Below are positions 1 to 8,833 of a DNA stretch of 64,000 nt, piece by piece. Every line of letters starts with the position of its first letter. The first letter of the stretch is position 1. A program made the position numbers and the translations under genes. The DNA lies in assembly GCA_963797565.1 (NCBI GenBank), contig CAWCPM010000006.1, positions 27,661 to 91,660 on the forward strand, given 5' to 3'. Below the pieces are notes generated by a model, which was given only the letters and a program-made list of their open reading frames with translations, was not told where the DNA came from and made no database searches. The DNA comes from JAICYJ01 sp963797565 (GTDB lineage Bacteria; Actinomycetota; Thermoleophilia; Gaiellales; JAICJC01).

Positions 1-31
1 TCGCGAGGATCAGAAGCAGAAGCCAGATCAT
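1..31 (-). CDS. Start of a possible membrane or secreted protein, cut by window edge
   Basis: On the minus strand an ATG at 31 opens a frame that reads M-I-W-L-L-L-L-I-L-A and then leaves the window. The run of hydrophobic residues directly after the start looks like a signal peptide or first membrane helix. Only ten codons are visible and no clear ribosome binding site precedes the ATG, so identity cannot be given and the call is tentative. Confidence 0.3.
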   Translation of the reverse strand, partial: MIWLLLLILA

Positions 32-72
32 GCGCTCGGGATACCCGGGAGCCGTGCCCGGCAAACGCCGCT

Positions 73-642
73 TCAGGCCAGGTCCGACGGCAGCAGCGAC
101 CAGCAGATCATGTCCTTGCGAACGCCCTGCACCGACCGCGATCCCCGCTCCAGCCCCTCGCGGGTGAACCCTGCCCGCTCGAGCGCACGCTGCGAGGCGA
201 TGTTCTCCGGGTCGGTTCGACCCTCCAGCCGCTCGGCGCCCAGCGCCTGAAATGCCCACGGCGAGACCAGCCGGATCGCCCGTGTCACCAGGCCCCGGCG
301 GCGCGCCGCCGGATGCACGCCGTAGGCCACCTCGATGATGCCCGACGGCCGCTCCGTCGAGAGCAGGATCACGCCCCGGTACCCGTCGCTGCCGGATTCG
401 GTGATGGTGAGCGCGAGCGGCGACGCCGGGTCGTCCCACGATCCCATCAGCTGCGTCAGCTCCTCGCGCGCGTCCTCCTCCGTGTAGGGGATCGGGACGT
501 TCACCCAGCGCCGGGTGGTCTCGTCGCCGCCCTCCTCCATCAGGCCCGGCAGGTCGCTCTCGCGCATCGGCCGCAGCCTGACGGTGCCGTCGCTGAGCGG
601 CGGGTCGGGCGGGTCGACGTGGTCGGGGCGGCGGGCGGCCAT
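73..642 (-). CDS. GNAT family N-acetyltransferase (RimJ/RimL type)
   Basis: A 189-residue protein with the order of motifs seen in RimJ/RimL-like acetyltransferases: an N-terminal strand T-V-R-L-R-P-M-R, an acetyl-CoA loop at V-H-P-A-A-R-R-R-G-L-V-T-R-A, and the C-terminal N-I-A-S-Q-R-A-L-E-R-A-G-F motif. It should transfer an acetyl group from acetyl-CoA to an amine, but the substrate cannot be read from sequence. The frame stays open further upstream through the neighbouring MFS gene; the ATG at 642 is chosen because homology begins there and it leaves 2 nt between the genes. Probably co-transcribed with the MFS gene. Confidence 0.85.
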   Translation of the reverse strand: MAARRPDHVDPPDPPLSDGTVRLRPMRESDLPGLMEEGGDETTRRWVNVPIPYTEEDAREELTQLMGSWDDPASPLALTITESGSDGYRGVILLSTERPSGIIEVAYGVHPAARRRGLVTRAIRLVSPWAFQALGAERLEGRTDPENIASQRALERAGFTREGLERGSRSVQGVRKDMICWSLLPSDLA

Positions 643-644
643 GC

Positions 645-1925
645 TCAGGCCGGGTTCGGGGTCGGGGTCGGTCGGAACAGGCCGCGGCGGCCGACGCTGA
701 GGCTGAGCGCGGCCGCCGTCACGCCCAGCGCGCCCGCGACCAGGAAGGCCGGCTCGTACGACCCGAACCAGGTGCGGCTGGCACCGGCGCCCCAGGCTGC
801 GAAGGCGGCGCCGAACTGGTGGCACGCGAACACCCAGGCGAACACCACGCCCACCCGCTCGCGGCCGAACGCCTCGCGCACCAGCGCCACGGTCGGCGGC
901 ACCGTCGCCACCCAGTCCAGGCCGTAGAACACGACGAACGCCGCCAGGCCCAGGCCCGCGTGCGACAGCGCGGCGTTCAGCCCCAGCAGCGCCATGCCGC
1001 GCAGGCCGTAGTACCAGAACAGCAGCCAGCGGGGATCGAAGCGGTCGGTCAGCCAGCCGGAGCAGATGGTGCCGACCACGTCGAACACGCCGATCGCGGC
1101 CAGCAGCCCGGCGCCGCGCACCTCGCTCAGACCATGGTCGGAGCAGGCCGCGATCAGGTGCGTCCCGATCAGGCCGTTGGTCGTGGCGCCGCAGATGAAG
1201 AACGCTCCCGCCAGCAGCCAGAAGTCGCGCACCCGCACCGCATCGCGCAGCGCGCCGGTCGCGTTGCGAAACGGGTTCACGAGCTGCCGCGGCGGCTCCG
1301 GCTCGACGGCGCCGTAGGGCATCAGCCCCACGTCGGCGGGGTCGGTGCGCAGGAACACGAGCGCGATCGGCACCACCACCAGGATCGCCGTCAGCGCGAT
1401 CACCGCGGCCGCGGCGCGCCAGCTGTAGGCGGTCACCACCCAGGCCAGCAGCGGCAGGAACACCAGCTGGCCGCTGGCGTTGCTGGCGGTCAGCATGCCG
1501 GTCACCAGCCCACGGCGGGTGCTGAACCAGCGGTTGGCCACGATCGCGGCCAGCGGCACGGCAACCGCGCCGGTCGAGCCGCCGACCACCAGCCCCCACA
1601 GCAGGTAGAGCTGCCACGCCGACGTCATCTGCGTGGTCAACCCGGCGCCGATCGCGACCGTCGTCAGCGCGATCACGGTCACACGGCGCAGGCCGAACCG
1701 CTCCACGACGGCGGCCGCGAACGGCGCGCCCAGGCCGTACACGAGCAGGTTCACCGCCACGGCACCGCCGATCAGCGCCGGCGACCAGCCGAACTCGTGC
1801 TGCAGCGGCAGCAGCAGCACGCCCGGCGTGGCCCGGAACCCGGCCGCCGTCAGCAGCACCACGAACGTTGCCGCGGCGACCACCCAGGCGTAGTGCACCC
1901 GGCCCCTGAAGATGCGGGCGATCAC
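645..1925 (-). CDS. MFS transporter, 12 predicted membrane segments
   Basis: 426 residues, strongly hydrophobic, with the spacing of about 12 transmembrane helices and a central hydrophilic loop near residues 205-235. It begins M-I-A-R-I-F-R-G-R-V-H-Y-A-W-V-V, typical of monocarboxylate or oxalate/formate-like MFS members. The role is proton- or solute-coupled transport across the cytoplasmic membrane; the substrate is unknown. The GNAT gene follows after 2 nt, suggesting one transcript. No drug-pump signature allows a more specific call. Confidence 0.85.
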   Translation of the reverse strand: MIARIFRGRVHYAWVVAAATFVVLLTAAGFRATPGVLLLPLQHEFGWSPALIGGAVAVNLLVYGLGAPFAAAVVERFGLRRVTVIALTTVAIGAGLTTQMTSAWQLYLLWGLVVGGSTGAVAVPLAAIVANRWFSTRRGLVTGMLTASNASGQLVFLPLLAWVVTAYSWRAAAAVIALTAILVVVPIALVFLRTDPADVGLMPYGAVEPEPPRQLVNPFRNATGALRDAVRVRDFWLLAGAFFICGATTNGLIGTHLIAACSDHGLSEVRGAGLLAAIGVFDVVGTICSGWLTDRFDPRWLLFWYYGLRGMALLGLNAALSHAGLGLAAFVVFYGLDWVATVPPTVALVREAFGRERVGVVFAWVFACHQFGAAFAAWGAGASRTWFGSYEPAFLVAGALGVTAAALSLSVGRRGLFRPTPTPNPA

Positions 1926-1982
1926 GATCGCCGCATCGTACGCAAACCTTCAATGCGCGACGGAAGGACATGCGGAGCTGCT

Positions 1983-3167
1983 CTAGGAGGGGCTCGGGGC
2001 GCCGCCGCCGCGCCGGCGGATCGCGTTCGCCGACAGCGGGAACACCAACACAGACACCATCGCGGCGCCCACCAGCCCCGCCGCCGTGCTGGCCCGCATC
2101 TGGCCGTTTTTCACGCCCAGCGAGGTGACGGCCACGACCAGCGGCAGCGCGGTGCTGGCGTAGAGACCGAGCGCCACCCGGTCGCGCGCCCCCAGCGCGT
2201 AGCGGTAGATGAACAGCGTCGGCAGCCCGCGCACCACCAGGAACATCGCCACGAACAGGGGCAGCTTGAGCAACCCGGAGACGCTGCTGGTGATCGCGTT
2301 CAGGTCGAACTGCATGCCGGTGACGATGAAGAAGATGGGGATGAACACGCCGAAGCCGACCGCGTCCAGGCGCGGCTGCATCAGCCGCTTGGCGCGCGGC
2401 CCGCAGGCGATCGATGCCACGAGGCCGGCCGCGAAGGCGCCCAGCACGAGGTCGAGATGCAGCCGGGAGGTGAGGTAGACGAGGCTGATCAGGATCAGCA
2501 GCGCCAGGCGCACCGCGAACTGCCCGGTCCGCTCCAGCGTCTCCTCGAGCACCTGCAGGACGCGCACCGGTTTCAGCCGCGGCGCTGCGAACGCGACCAC
2601 GCCCGTCACCAGACCGAAGACCACGAGCAGCAGCGCCGAGATGCCGCGGTTGGAGGTCTCGCTCAGGAGCAGTGAGATCAGGATGATGGGGCCAACCTCG
2701 CCGCAGGCGCCGGCCGCAGCCACCAGCGCGCCGAATCGTCCCTCGGCGTCGCCGTTGTCGCGCAGGATCGGGGCCAGCGTGCCCAGCGCCGTGGTGGTCA
2801 GCGCCACGCCCACGAACAGGGTGCTCTCGACCACGTCCAGGGCCTCCAGCAACCCTGCCACGACCAGCGCCAGCCCCACCGACATGCCCCAGCCGGTCAA
2901 CGCCAGCCGTGCCGGCATGCCACGCAGCTGGTCGAGGTCGAGCTCGAACCCGGCCAGGAAGAACAGGAAGGCGAGCCCGAAGTCGGCCAGCACCTGGGCC
3001 AGTCCGGTGACATGTATCCAGCCCAGGATCGGCGGGCCCACAACGATCCCGAGCAGGATCTCGACCACCACCACCGGCAGCACGATGCGCGGCACCACGT
3101 CGACGATCAGCGGCGAGGCGGCTCCCAGCGCGACGATCACGACCAGCGTTCCCAGGTCGATCTGCAT
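1983..3167 (-). CDS. Cation:proton antiporter (CPA2-like)
   Basis: 394 residues forming roughly 12 membrane helices. The early segment G-I-V-V-G-P-P-I-L-G-W-I and later F-F-L-A-G-F-E-L-D match the CPA2 Na+/H+ or K+/H+ exchanger fold, and the region around I-F-F-I-V-T-G-M-Q-F-D matches the second repeat. There is no C-terminal RCK/TrkA-N domain, so this is the membrane domain only. Likely role: monovalent cation/H+ exchange for pH or salt homeostasis. It lies on the same strand as the MFS gene with a 57-nt gap. Confidence 0.85.
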   Translation of the reverse strand: MQIDLGTLVVIVALGAASPLIVDVVPRIVLPVVVVEILLGIVVGPPILGWIHVTGLAQVLADFGLAFLFFLAGFELDLDQLRGMPARLALTGWGMSVGLALVVAGLLEALDVVESTLFVGVALTTTALGTLAPILRDNGDAEGRFGALVAAAGACGEVGPIILISLLLSETSNRGISALLLVVFGLVTGVVAFAAPRLKPVRVLQVLEETLERTGQFAVRLALLILISLVYLTSRLHLDLVLGAFAAGLVASIACGPRAKRLMQPRLDAVGFGVFIPIFFIVTGMQFDLNAITSSVSGLLKLPLFVAMFLVVRGLPTLFIYRYALGARDRVALGLYASTALPLVVAVTSLGVKNGQMRASTAAGLVGAAMVSVLVFPLSANAIRRRGGGAPSPS

Positions 3168-3201
3168 CGGGCGACCTTACAATGCGTCCCCCACGTCGCC
3201 C

Positions 3202-4200
3202 CTAGGAGCGCGCCGTCGTCTGCAGGAAGCCACGCAGCCGCTCCAGCACCGGATCGACGCCTGAGGTGTCGCCCCAGCGGCCGAGCACCTGCATGTCGCC
3301 GGTCCGCCGGTCGAAGCGCGGCTCGATCCGGCCCACGATGCGGTCGCCATGAAGCACCGGAAGCACGTAGTAGCCGTACTCGCGCTTGGCGGCCGGGACG
3401 TACATCTCGAGGCGGTAGCGAAAGCCGAACAGCGCCTCGGCTCGGTTGCGGTCGTGGATCAGCCGGTCGAACGGCGAAAGCACGGTGACGCGGTCGCCCA
3501 CCGGGTCGTCCGCGATGTCCGGATGCGCCCGCCACTCGCCCGCCACCAGGCGCACACCCAGCGCCCGGAATCGATGCTCCGCGAACAATCGGTCGGCCTC
3601 ACGGCGGGTGAGCGGGTGGTCGTCGGGCGGGTGCCAGCGCTCCGCGACGTCCCACAGCCGCTGGCCGCCGCTGCGGCCGACGATCGCGACCTCGCCGCGC
3701 AGCTGCAGGATCTCGAGCATGCGGCCGACGCGGCGTGAGCCGTGCCAGCGGTGCCGCTCGCGGCGCTCGGCTGACCGGTCCTCGATGTCGCGAGACAGCA
3801 GTGGCCCACGGTGCTCCAGCTCGCGCAGCAGGTAGCGGCGAAAGGCCTGGTTCTCCTGCAGGAACTGGCGCCACCAGCGATCGCGGGCGGTGGTGCTGGC
3901 GCGGCGGTTCGCGCGCATCCAGGCCCGCACCATCGGCAGCGACTCGATCGGCCAGATCAGGGCGTCCCACTCGAATAGCTGCCGCTCGGCCCACAGCAGG
4001 CGGTCGAGCTCACCGCGGTCGAACGCTCCCAGCCGGCTCCACAGCACCAGCTCCTGCGGCGTTGCAACGGTCGCGATCGGGTCGATCTGCAGGTAGCCGA
4101 GGCGCCGCACCGTGTCCAGGACGCCGGTCGCCGAACCGTCCAGTAGCTGCGCGCGAACGGCGATCCGGCGGGCGCGATCAGGGTCGACCGTTCGTGGCAT
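3202..4200 (-). CDS. YcaQ/AlkX-type winged-helix DNA glycosylase (HTH_42)
   Basis: 332 residues of the HTH_42 family, a set of winged-helix DNA glycosylases that remove bulky or crosslinked bases. The motif G-Y-L-Q-I-D-P-I near the N-terminus places Gln38 and Asp40 in the Q-x-D arrangement known for the E. coli YcaQ/AlkX branch, rather than Q-x-Q of the Streptomyces AlkZ branch. The middle E-W-D-A-L-I-W-P and the C-terminal L-P-V-L-H-G-D-R-I-V-G-R-I-E segments are also typical. The ATG at 4200 directly precedes the conserved N-terminus. Monocistronic, flanked by 34 and 38 nt. Confidence 0.85.
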   Translation of the reverse strand: MPRTVDPDRARRIAVRAQLLDGSATGVLDTVRRLGYLQIDPIATVATPQELVLWSRLGAFDRGELDRLLWAERQLFEWDALIWPIESLPMVRAWMRANRRASTTARDRWWRQFLQENQAFRRYLLRELEHRGPLLSRDIEDRSAERRERHRWHGSRRVGRMLEILQLRGEVAIVGRSGGQRLWDVAERWHPPDDHPLTRREADRLFAEHRFRALGVRLVAGEWRAHPDIADDPVGDRVTVLSPFDRLIHDRNRAEALFGFRYRLEMYVPAAKREYGYYVLPVLHGDRIVGRIEPRFDRRTGDMQVLGRWGDTSGVDPVLERLRGFLQTTARS

Positions 4201-4238
4201 GGGGCAACCCTAGTCACGCGGCTGGTGGAGTCAATCGT

Positions 4239-6611
4239 CTACGTGATGGCGACGTGCCGGGAGAGCGAGGTGGCGCTCATCCAGGCGTGCGATCCGCCGC
4301 CGGCGTAGCTCCAGCGCAGGTACGCGGCGCCCGGGGTGGTGAAGAGGATCCTGCGGGAGTAGCCGCCGCGCCGGTTGACGGCCACGGTGGCGATCGTGCG
4401 CCACGCGCCGCCGGCCTTGCGCCGCACCTGCAGGCGCACGCTGGCGCCGTGCATGTTCGGCCTGGACCTGCCGCCGAAGGTGAATGACGCGCCGCGGTGG
4501 ACGCGGGCGCTCGACGCCCGCGATCCCAGGCGCGGGATCACGTGGATGGTCGTGCCCGGCACCGTCAGGCCCTGCTGGGTGTCCGAACCGGGGAAGATCG
4601 CCTGCCAGCTGAGGTTGCGGCGCAACTGGTTGGTGAGCGCAAAGCTCCAGACGCCGTTCGAGTCGGTCTGGTCGCGGTACCAGTAGATCCTGTTGCCCTC
4701 GCGCAGCTCGACGTAGACCCGGCGGTTCGCGATCGGTGCGTCGGTCGAATCGGTGAGCGTGCCGGCGAGGGTGACCTGCCGGCCGTACTTGATCGTCTCG
4801 GTCTCGGTGGGACTGGTGATGTCCAGGTTGGTCGCGTCCGGGTTGACCGCCGCGGGCGTGAACGCCGCCAGGGCGACCGCCAGCGCGTCGGCTTTGGGCG
4901 AGCCCAGCCCGGTGGCGGGGTCATACCCGGGGGCGGCCTCGTAGAGGCCGGAGCCGTTGACGCTGTTGGCGCCCCGGGTGATGTCCCAGAACAGGGCCGG
5001 GTCGCTGTAGAGCAGCGGGTTCGCGAATCCCATGCGCTGGCCGCCGTGCAACAGGGAGTAGGTGTTCGCGTCCGCCGTGATGGCGGCCATCAGCGGCGCG
5101 CCGCCGCTGGTGCCGCCGACCGGGAACCAGGGGACACCACGCGGGCAGTGAGAAGCCACGGACGTGCACTTGATGATGTAGCCGGTGCTGGGCTTGGCAT
5201 CAAGCGCGATGTCGGGCACCTGCCGGCAGAAGCCGGTGGGGTTGCCGCACTTGACTCCGTTGTCGTAGCTGCGCTCGGGGTTGCCGCTCTGGTACGACGG
5301 CTGCGACCAGTTCCTGGAGATGCCGCCGCCGCCGTACCGCCAGGCGGTGCTGTTCGCGCCGTTGGCCGAGTGCAGAACGGTGCCGCCGACGCCGGTCACG
5401 AACGGCTGCGATGCGGGGTCGTCGACGACCAGCTTCGTGTCGCTGGGCTGCTGTGGTTCGCAGGCGCTCGACCCGGAGTCGCCGGATGCGGCGTAGAACG
5501 AGAGGCCGGCGGCGGCCGCCAGCTGCAGCTGGTACGACTCGGCCTGCAGGAAGGACGGCGGCAGGGAGTCCTCGCACGCGCCCCAGCTGTCGCTGACGAT
5601 GTAGGTGTTCGTGGAGGCTGCGGTGCTGGTCATGCGGTCGACCATGGGCAGGATCTGGGCGATGCTGTTGGGCGCCGTGTAGACCTCGACGCTGCCCAGG
5701 CCGGGCGCGTTTGACAGCGCCACCTCGATGTCGAGCTCGACCTCGATCGCCCCGGCCATCGTGTTGCTGCCGCCGTTGATGGGTCGGCTGTGCACGGGGG
5801 TGTGCAGCCCGAAGCAGGACTTGAACGATGAGATGTCGGAGGACTTGAAGTTGGAGAACTCGACCAGCGCGATCGACTCACCGGTGCCGTCGTCGCCGTT
5901 CTGGATCAGGGAGCGATGGCCGTACGCGGTGGCCAGGTCGCCGGGCAGGTAGCCGCCGTAGAAGTTCTGCGCTTGCTTCGGGCCGGGGCAGGACGGCGTC
6001 GGCACAGCCGTGTGCGGCGTCAGCTTCGGCCGGGTGGCCAGGCTCTGCAGCTTGGTGGCGGTGTCCAGGCCGGTGACCGAGGACACCAGCGGCGAGATCG
6101 CGGCCGGCAGCTGCACCGCGGCGTCCGGGGCGCGGAACACGTGGCCGTTCGATCCGCGGTAGGTGGAGAGGCCGACGTGGAAGGCACGCGATGCCGCGGC
6201 CGCGGTGCCGTGGAAGCTGAGCGTGAGCAGGCCGGAGCGCTCCAGGCGCAGCCCGTGCGCGCGCATGTAGGCGACGACCGCGGCCCGGTCGGCGGGGCTG
6301 GGCGCGAACAGCGACCGCAGCTGGGCCGTGCTCATCGGGTTCGAGCCGCTGGAAGTGCGGGCGCTGTAGGCCAGCAGCGAGGCGTTTCGCGGCTTCAGCG
6401 AGACGGTCACGTCGATCGGCCGGGCGGCCGCGGTGGGCGCAACGCGGGCGGCTCCACGCAGGGCCGGCAGGGCGCTGCCGGGCACCGATCGTAGGGTTGG
6501 GGTGACGGAGGGTCGGGTGCTGGCCGCGGCGGCCCCGGGGCCGGAAACGAGGACGAGCGTCGATAGCGCGACGACCAGCAGCCGCGAGGAGGGGGTCAGC
6601 ATCGCTCTCAT
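4239..6611 (-). CDS. Secreted S53 (sedolisin/kumamolisin) serine-carboxyl peptidase
   Basis: 790 residues. A signal peptide with hydrophobic core L-L-V-V-A-L-S-T-L-V ends near residue 30. Residues about 55-200 form the activation propeptide, and 205-690 the S53 catalytic domain: Glu290 and Asp294 in E-V-E-L-D, and the nucleophile Ser502 in G-G-T-S-G-G-A-P. The Y-D-P-A-T-G-L-G-S-P motif near the end of the domain is the calcium-binding region. The remaining C-terminal part carries two beta-sandwich repeats, probably Ig-like, that may bind a polymer. The ATG at 6611 fits the signal peptide; a longer upstream extension in the same frame overlaps the divergent Nudix promoter and is rejected. Acid-active extracellular protein degradation is the likely role. 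Confidence 0.9.
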   Translation of the reverse strand: MRAMLTPSSRLLVVALSTLVLVSGPGAAAASTRPSVTPTLRSVPGSALPALRGAARVAPTAAARPIDVTVSLKPRNASLLAYSARTSSGSNPMSTAQLRSLFAPSPADRAAVVAYMRAHGLRLERSGLLTLSFHGTAAAASRAFHVGLSTYRGSNGHVFRAPDAAVQLPAAISPLVSSVTGLDTATKLQSLATRPKLTPHTAVPTPSCPGPKQAQNFYGGYLPGDLATAYGHRSLIQNGDDGTGESIALVEFSNFKSSDISSFKSCFGLHTPVHSRPINGGSNTMAGAIEVELDIEVALSNAPGLGSVEVYTAPNSIAQILPMVDRMTSTAASTNTYIVSDSWGACEDSLPPSFLQAESYQLQLAAAAGLSFYAASGDSGSSACEPQQPSDTKLVVDDPASQPFVTGVGGTVLHSANGANSTAWRYGGGGISRNWSQPSYQSGNPERSYDNGVKCGNPTGFCRQVPDIALDAKPSTGYIIKCTSVASHCPRGVPWFPVGGTSGGAPLMAAITADANTYSLLHGGQRMGFANPLLYSDPALFWDITRGANSVNGSGLYEAAPGYDPATGLGSPKADALAVALAAFTPAAVNPDATNLDITSPTETETIKYGRQVTLAGTLTDSTDAPIANRRVYVELREGNRIYWYRDQTDSNGVWSFALTNQLRRNLSWQAIFPGSDTQQGLTVPGTTIHVIPRLGSRASSARVHRGASFTFGGRSRPNMHGASVRLQVRRKAGGAWRTIATVAVNRRGGYSRRILFTTPGAAYLRWSYAGGGSHAWMSATSLSRHVAIT

Positions 6612-6686
6612 TCTGCGCGGTGCGCTGCGGATTGTCCAACGTTCGCTGTGTGATTTCTTGGAACGCCTTACGCGTAGCATTGGCGC

Positions 6687-7079
6687 ATGTGCTCGAAGCC
6701 TGTCGCCAACCCCCAGCCACGCGAGGGGGCGGACGCGCTGGTCAGCGATGCGCGCGGCCGCGTGCTGCTCGTTCGCAGGGCCGATGACGGCCGCTGGGCG
6801 ATGCCGGGTGGATGGGTCGATCCGGGTGAGACGCCGGAGCAGGCCGTGGTGCGGGAGGTCGCGGAGGAGACGGGGCTGCGGGTCTCGGCGCCGCGACTGC
6901 TGCACACGAAGCAGCGGCCGGCGAGCGTCCACTACACCTTCGGATGCAAGCTCGACGGCGGCGATCTGCGTACGTCGGATGAGTCACTCGAAGTGGCCTT
7001 CGTCTCGCCCGACGAGATCGGTCAGTGGCACACGGATCATCACGAGCGGCTGACGGCGGCGCTTGCCGAGCTCGCTTGA
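6687..7079 (+). CDS. Nudix hydrolase
   Basis: 130 residues with a complete Nudix box: Gly42, Glu48, Arg56-Glu57, Glu60-Glu61 and Gly63 in the G-x5-E-x7-R-E-U-x-E-E-x-G-U pattern. It hydrolyses a nucleoside diphosphate linked to some group X using a divalent metal; the short length and W-A-M-P-G-G-W-V motif fit small MutT-like members, but the substrate is unknown. A TAGCAT -10 box at 6675-6680 sits 6 nt before the ATG, so the mRNA is probably leaderless. Divergent from the sedolisin gene. Confidence 0.88.
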   Translation: MCSKPVANPQPREGADALVSDARGRVLLVRRADDGRWAMPGGWVDPGETPEQAVVREVAEETGLRVSAPRLLHTKQRPASVHYTFGCKLDGGDLRTSDESLEVAFVSPDEIGQWHTDHHERLTAALAELA

Positions 7080-7190
7080 CGGCGAGGAACGAGGTTGTCA
7101 AACACCGACCGCGCCGTGCGGGCATCTCGGCACGCCGGCGAAGCGGAGCGTTGCATCGCCGTGACAGCGATCCCTCGGATGGATCGACTG

Positions 7191-7617
7191 TCAGTGACCC
7201 GATATCCGGGTCACATCGACCCGGATCGGCACCGAATAGTCGGCCGCGAACGCCGCCGGCGTCCAGCCGTTCCGGCTGATCCGCTCCTCGTACTTCTCGA
7301 TGTAGGTGCGCAACGCTGTCGGCCGCCGGGTCGTCGCTGATGCGTGCGCGGCCGGACACCACCACCACATCGCCGCCGGCGCCGTCTCCGTCCAGGTGCA
7401 CGGACACCCGAGCGCCGGCCGCGATGTTGCGGAGCTTGGCGGTGTTCGGCCTGCTGTAGATCAGGAGGCTGCCGACGCCGTCCCACAGAAACCAGACCGG
7501 CACCGGCACCGGAGCGCCGGCCGGGTTGACCGTTACCAGCCAGCCGATCAGCTCGTCGCGCAGGCGCCGGTCGGCGCGGGCGCCGAACTCCGTGGAGAGG
7601 TCGAGCAGCGGCGGCAT
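7191..7617 (-). pseudogene. PPOX-type F420/FMN-dependent oxidoreductase, frameshifted
   Basis: From ATG 7617 the frame encodes a split-barrel PPOX domain (W-L-V-T-V-N-P-A-G-A-P-V-P-V-P-V-W-F, then Y-S-R-P-N-T-A-K-L-R-N). Homology leaves this frame near 7310 and continues in another minus frame as R-T-Y-I-E-K-Y-E-E-R-I-S-R-N-G-W-T-P-A-A-F, ending at the stop at 7191-7193. One inserted base in the GACAGCGTTGCGC stretch would explain it. The total span of 427 nt is 3n+1, consistent with a single insertion. Repaired, the protein would be about 141 residues, the usual length for this family. It may be a real mutation or a sequencing error. Confidence 0.75.
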
Positions 7618-7782
7618 CGTCGACGAGGATAGCCCGCGAGAGCGATCAACCGCCTGATCGCTCGGGGAGTATGCAATAGCGACCGGCAAACGTTCCGTCA
7701 TAAAGCGAACGCGCGCCACACCTGACCGTTTACACAAGCGTGCTGCGACCTCAGCAAGAACAGGTCTGTACTCTTCGCCGCT

Positions 7783-8379
7783 GTGAAACGGGCTCTGCTC
7801 ACAATCCTGGCAGCGTCACTGCTGTCGCCTATCACTGCGCGCGCCGCCGCAACCGGCCACGTCTTCCACCGCCACCACCCGGCTCCGGCTCGGCCGCAGA
7901 CCCTGGGCGCGCGCGCGGCCAAGTTCTCGCTGCGCTTCCGCGGCACGCCCTACGTGTGGGCGGGGACGACGCCGCGCGGCTTCGACTGCTCAGGCTTCAC
8001 GCGGTTCGTCTACGCCCACATGGGCATCGGGCTGCCGCACTCGAGCTACGCCCAGTGGACGATGGGACGCCACGTGGGGCGCCACGCGCTGCGCCCCGGC
8101 GACCTGGTCTTCTTCGACGGACTCGGCCACGTCGGCCTGTGGATCGGCCACGGCCGGTTCATCCACGCACCCCAGACCGGTGACGTGGTGTCGGTGGCCA
8201 CCCTCAGCCACGGCTGGTACGCGGCGGCCTACAGCGGCGCCGTCCGTCTGCGCGGCACCCAGCGCTCGCACCTGGCCAGGCGACGGCAGCCAGCGCCCCC
8301 TGCACCTGGTCGCGCACGCCTGAGCCGCGGCCCGTGCGCTGACGGCGGAGCTGCGGCATCATACGTCCTGGATGGTTGA
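7783..8379 (+). CDS. Secreted NlpC/P60 family cell-wall peptidase
   Basis: 198 residues with an N-terminal signal peptide (A-L-L-T-I-L-A-A-S-L-L-S) cleaved near residue 22. The NlpC/P60 domain spans about 40-160: nucleophile Cys69 in F-D-C-S-G-F, catalytic His116 in G-H-V-G-L-W-I, and a polar third position His128 in F-I-H-A-P. These enzymes cut peptidoglycan stem peptides (gamma-D-Glu to diamino acid). The start is GTG, with TACTCT at 7769-7774 as a close -10 box, so possibly leaderless. The last 45 residues are Arg/Pro-rich and unlike the family, hinting that the reading frame may be altered near the end. Confidence 0.85.
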   Translation: MKRALLTILAASLLSPITARAAATGHVFHRHHPAPARPQTLGARAAKFSLRFRGTPYVWAGTTPRGFDCSGFTRFVYAHMGIGLPHSSYAQWTMGRHVGRHALRPGDLVFFDGLGHVGLWIGHGRFIHAPQTGDVVSVATLSHGWYAAAYSGAVRLRGTQRSHLARRRQPAPPAPGRARLSRGPCADGGAAASYVLDG

Positions 8380-8536
8380 TTCCACGAGCTACGCGGCGTT
8401 GGATCTGGTCTGGGACACGCTGGACGCCACGATCGTCCCTGGCCAGGACATGCCCAGCTGCCCTGCGGACGCTCCCGACGTCCAACGCGCCTCATCCTGC
8501 GCTAGCATCTACGCATCTCGTGGAATCAACATCTAG
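8372..8536 (+). CDS. Possible small protein (54 aa) between NlpC/P60 and zinc-ribbon genes
   Basis: An ATG at 8372 overlaps the NlpC/P60 stop by 8 nt and its TAG stop shares one base with the GTG of the next gene. The product begins M-V-D-S-T-S-Y-A-A-L-D-L-V-W-D-T and has no recognised family. Overlaps on both ends fit translational coupling, but this region could also be the true 3' continuation of a frameshifted upstream gene. No signal or membrane segment. Confidence 0.25.
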   Translation: MVDSTSYAALDLVWDTLDATIVPGQDMPSCPADAPDVQRASSCASIYASRGINI

Positions 8537-8811
8537 TGGCGAAACTCGATCAGGCGCGATGGTGGGCGATCCGGTCGGTGCGAAGCCGCAAGCCGGCCAC
8601 GTATCGCTGTCCGCTCTGCGGGCTGAGGCTGCACGCCATGAGCGATCACGTGCTGATCTCCCCGGAGGGAGACGGCGACCGGCGCCGCCACGCGCACCGC
8701 GAGTGCGTGCTGGCGGCGCGCGAGGCCGGCCGGCTGCCGCTGGAGAGCGAGTGGCGGGCCACCCAGCCGCGGCCTCCGTCGCTGTGGCAGAGGCTGCTGG
8801 GCAAAGCCTGA
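8536..8811 (+). CDS. Small zinc-ribbon-like protein of unknown function
   Basis: 91 residues starting at GTG. It contains C-P-L-C-G followed by L-H and later H-A-H-R-E-C, a spacing that could hold one zinc ion. The rest is Arg-rich, suggesting nucleic-acid contact, though that is inference. No enzymatic motif is visible. It follows the NlpC/P60 gene on the same strand and ends 22 nt before the alpha-mannosidase, which seems to have its own promoter. Confidence 0.6.
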   Translation: MAKLDQARWWAIRSVRSRKPATYRCPLCGLRLHAMSDHVLISPEGDGDRRRHAHRECVLAAREAGRLPLESEWRATQPRPPSLWQRLLGKA

Positions 8812-8833
8812 AATGATCTAGGGTGTCGCGCTG

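Noticed and set aside
819..2675. Long plus-strand open frame rich in Arg/Gln/His
   Set aside because: It lies opposite the MFS and antiporter genes and reflects high G+C codon bias.
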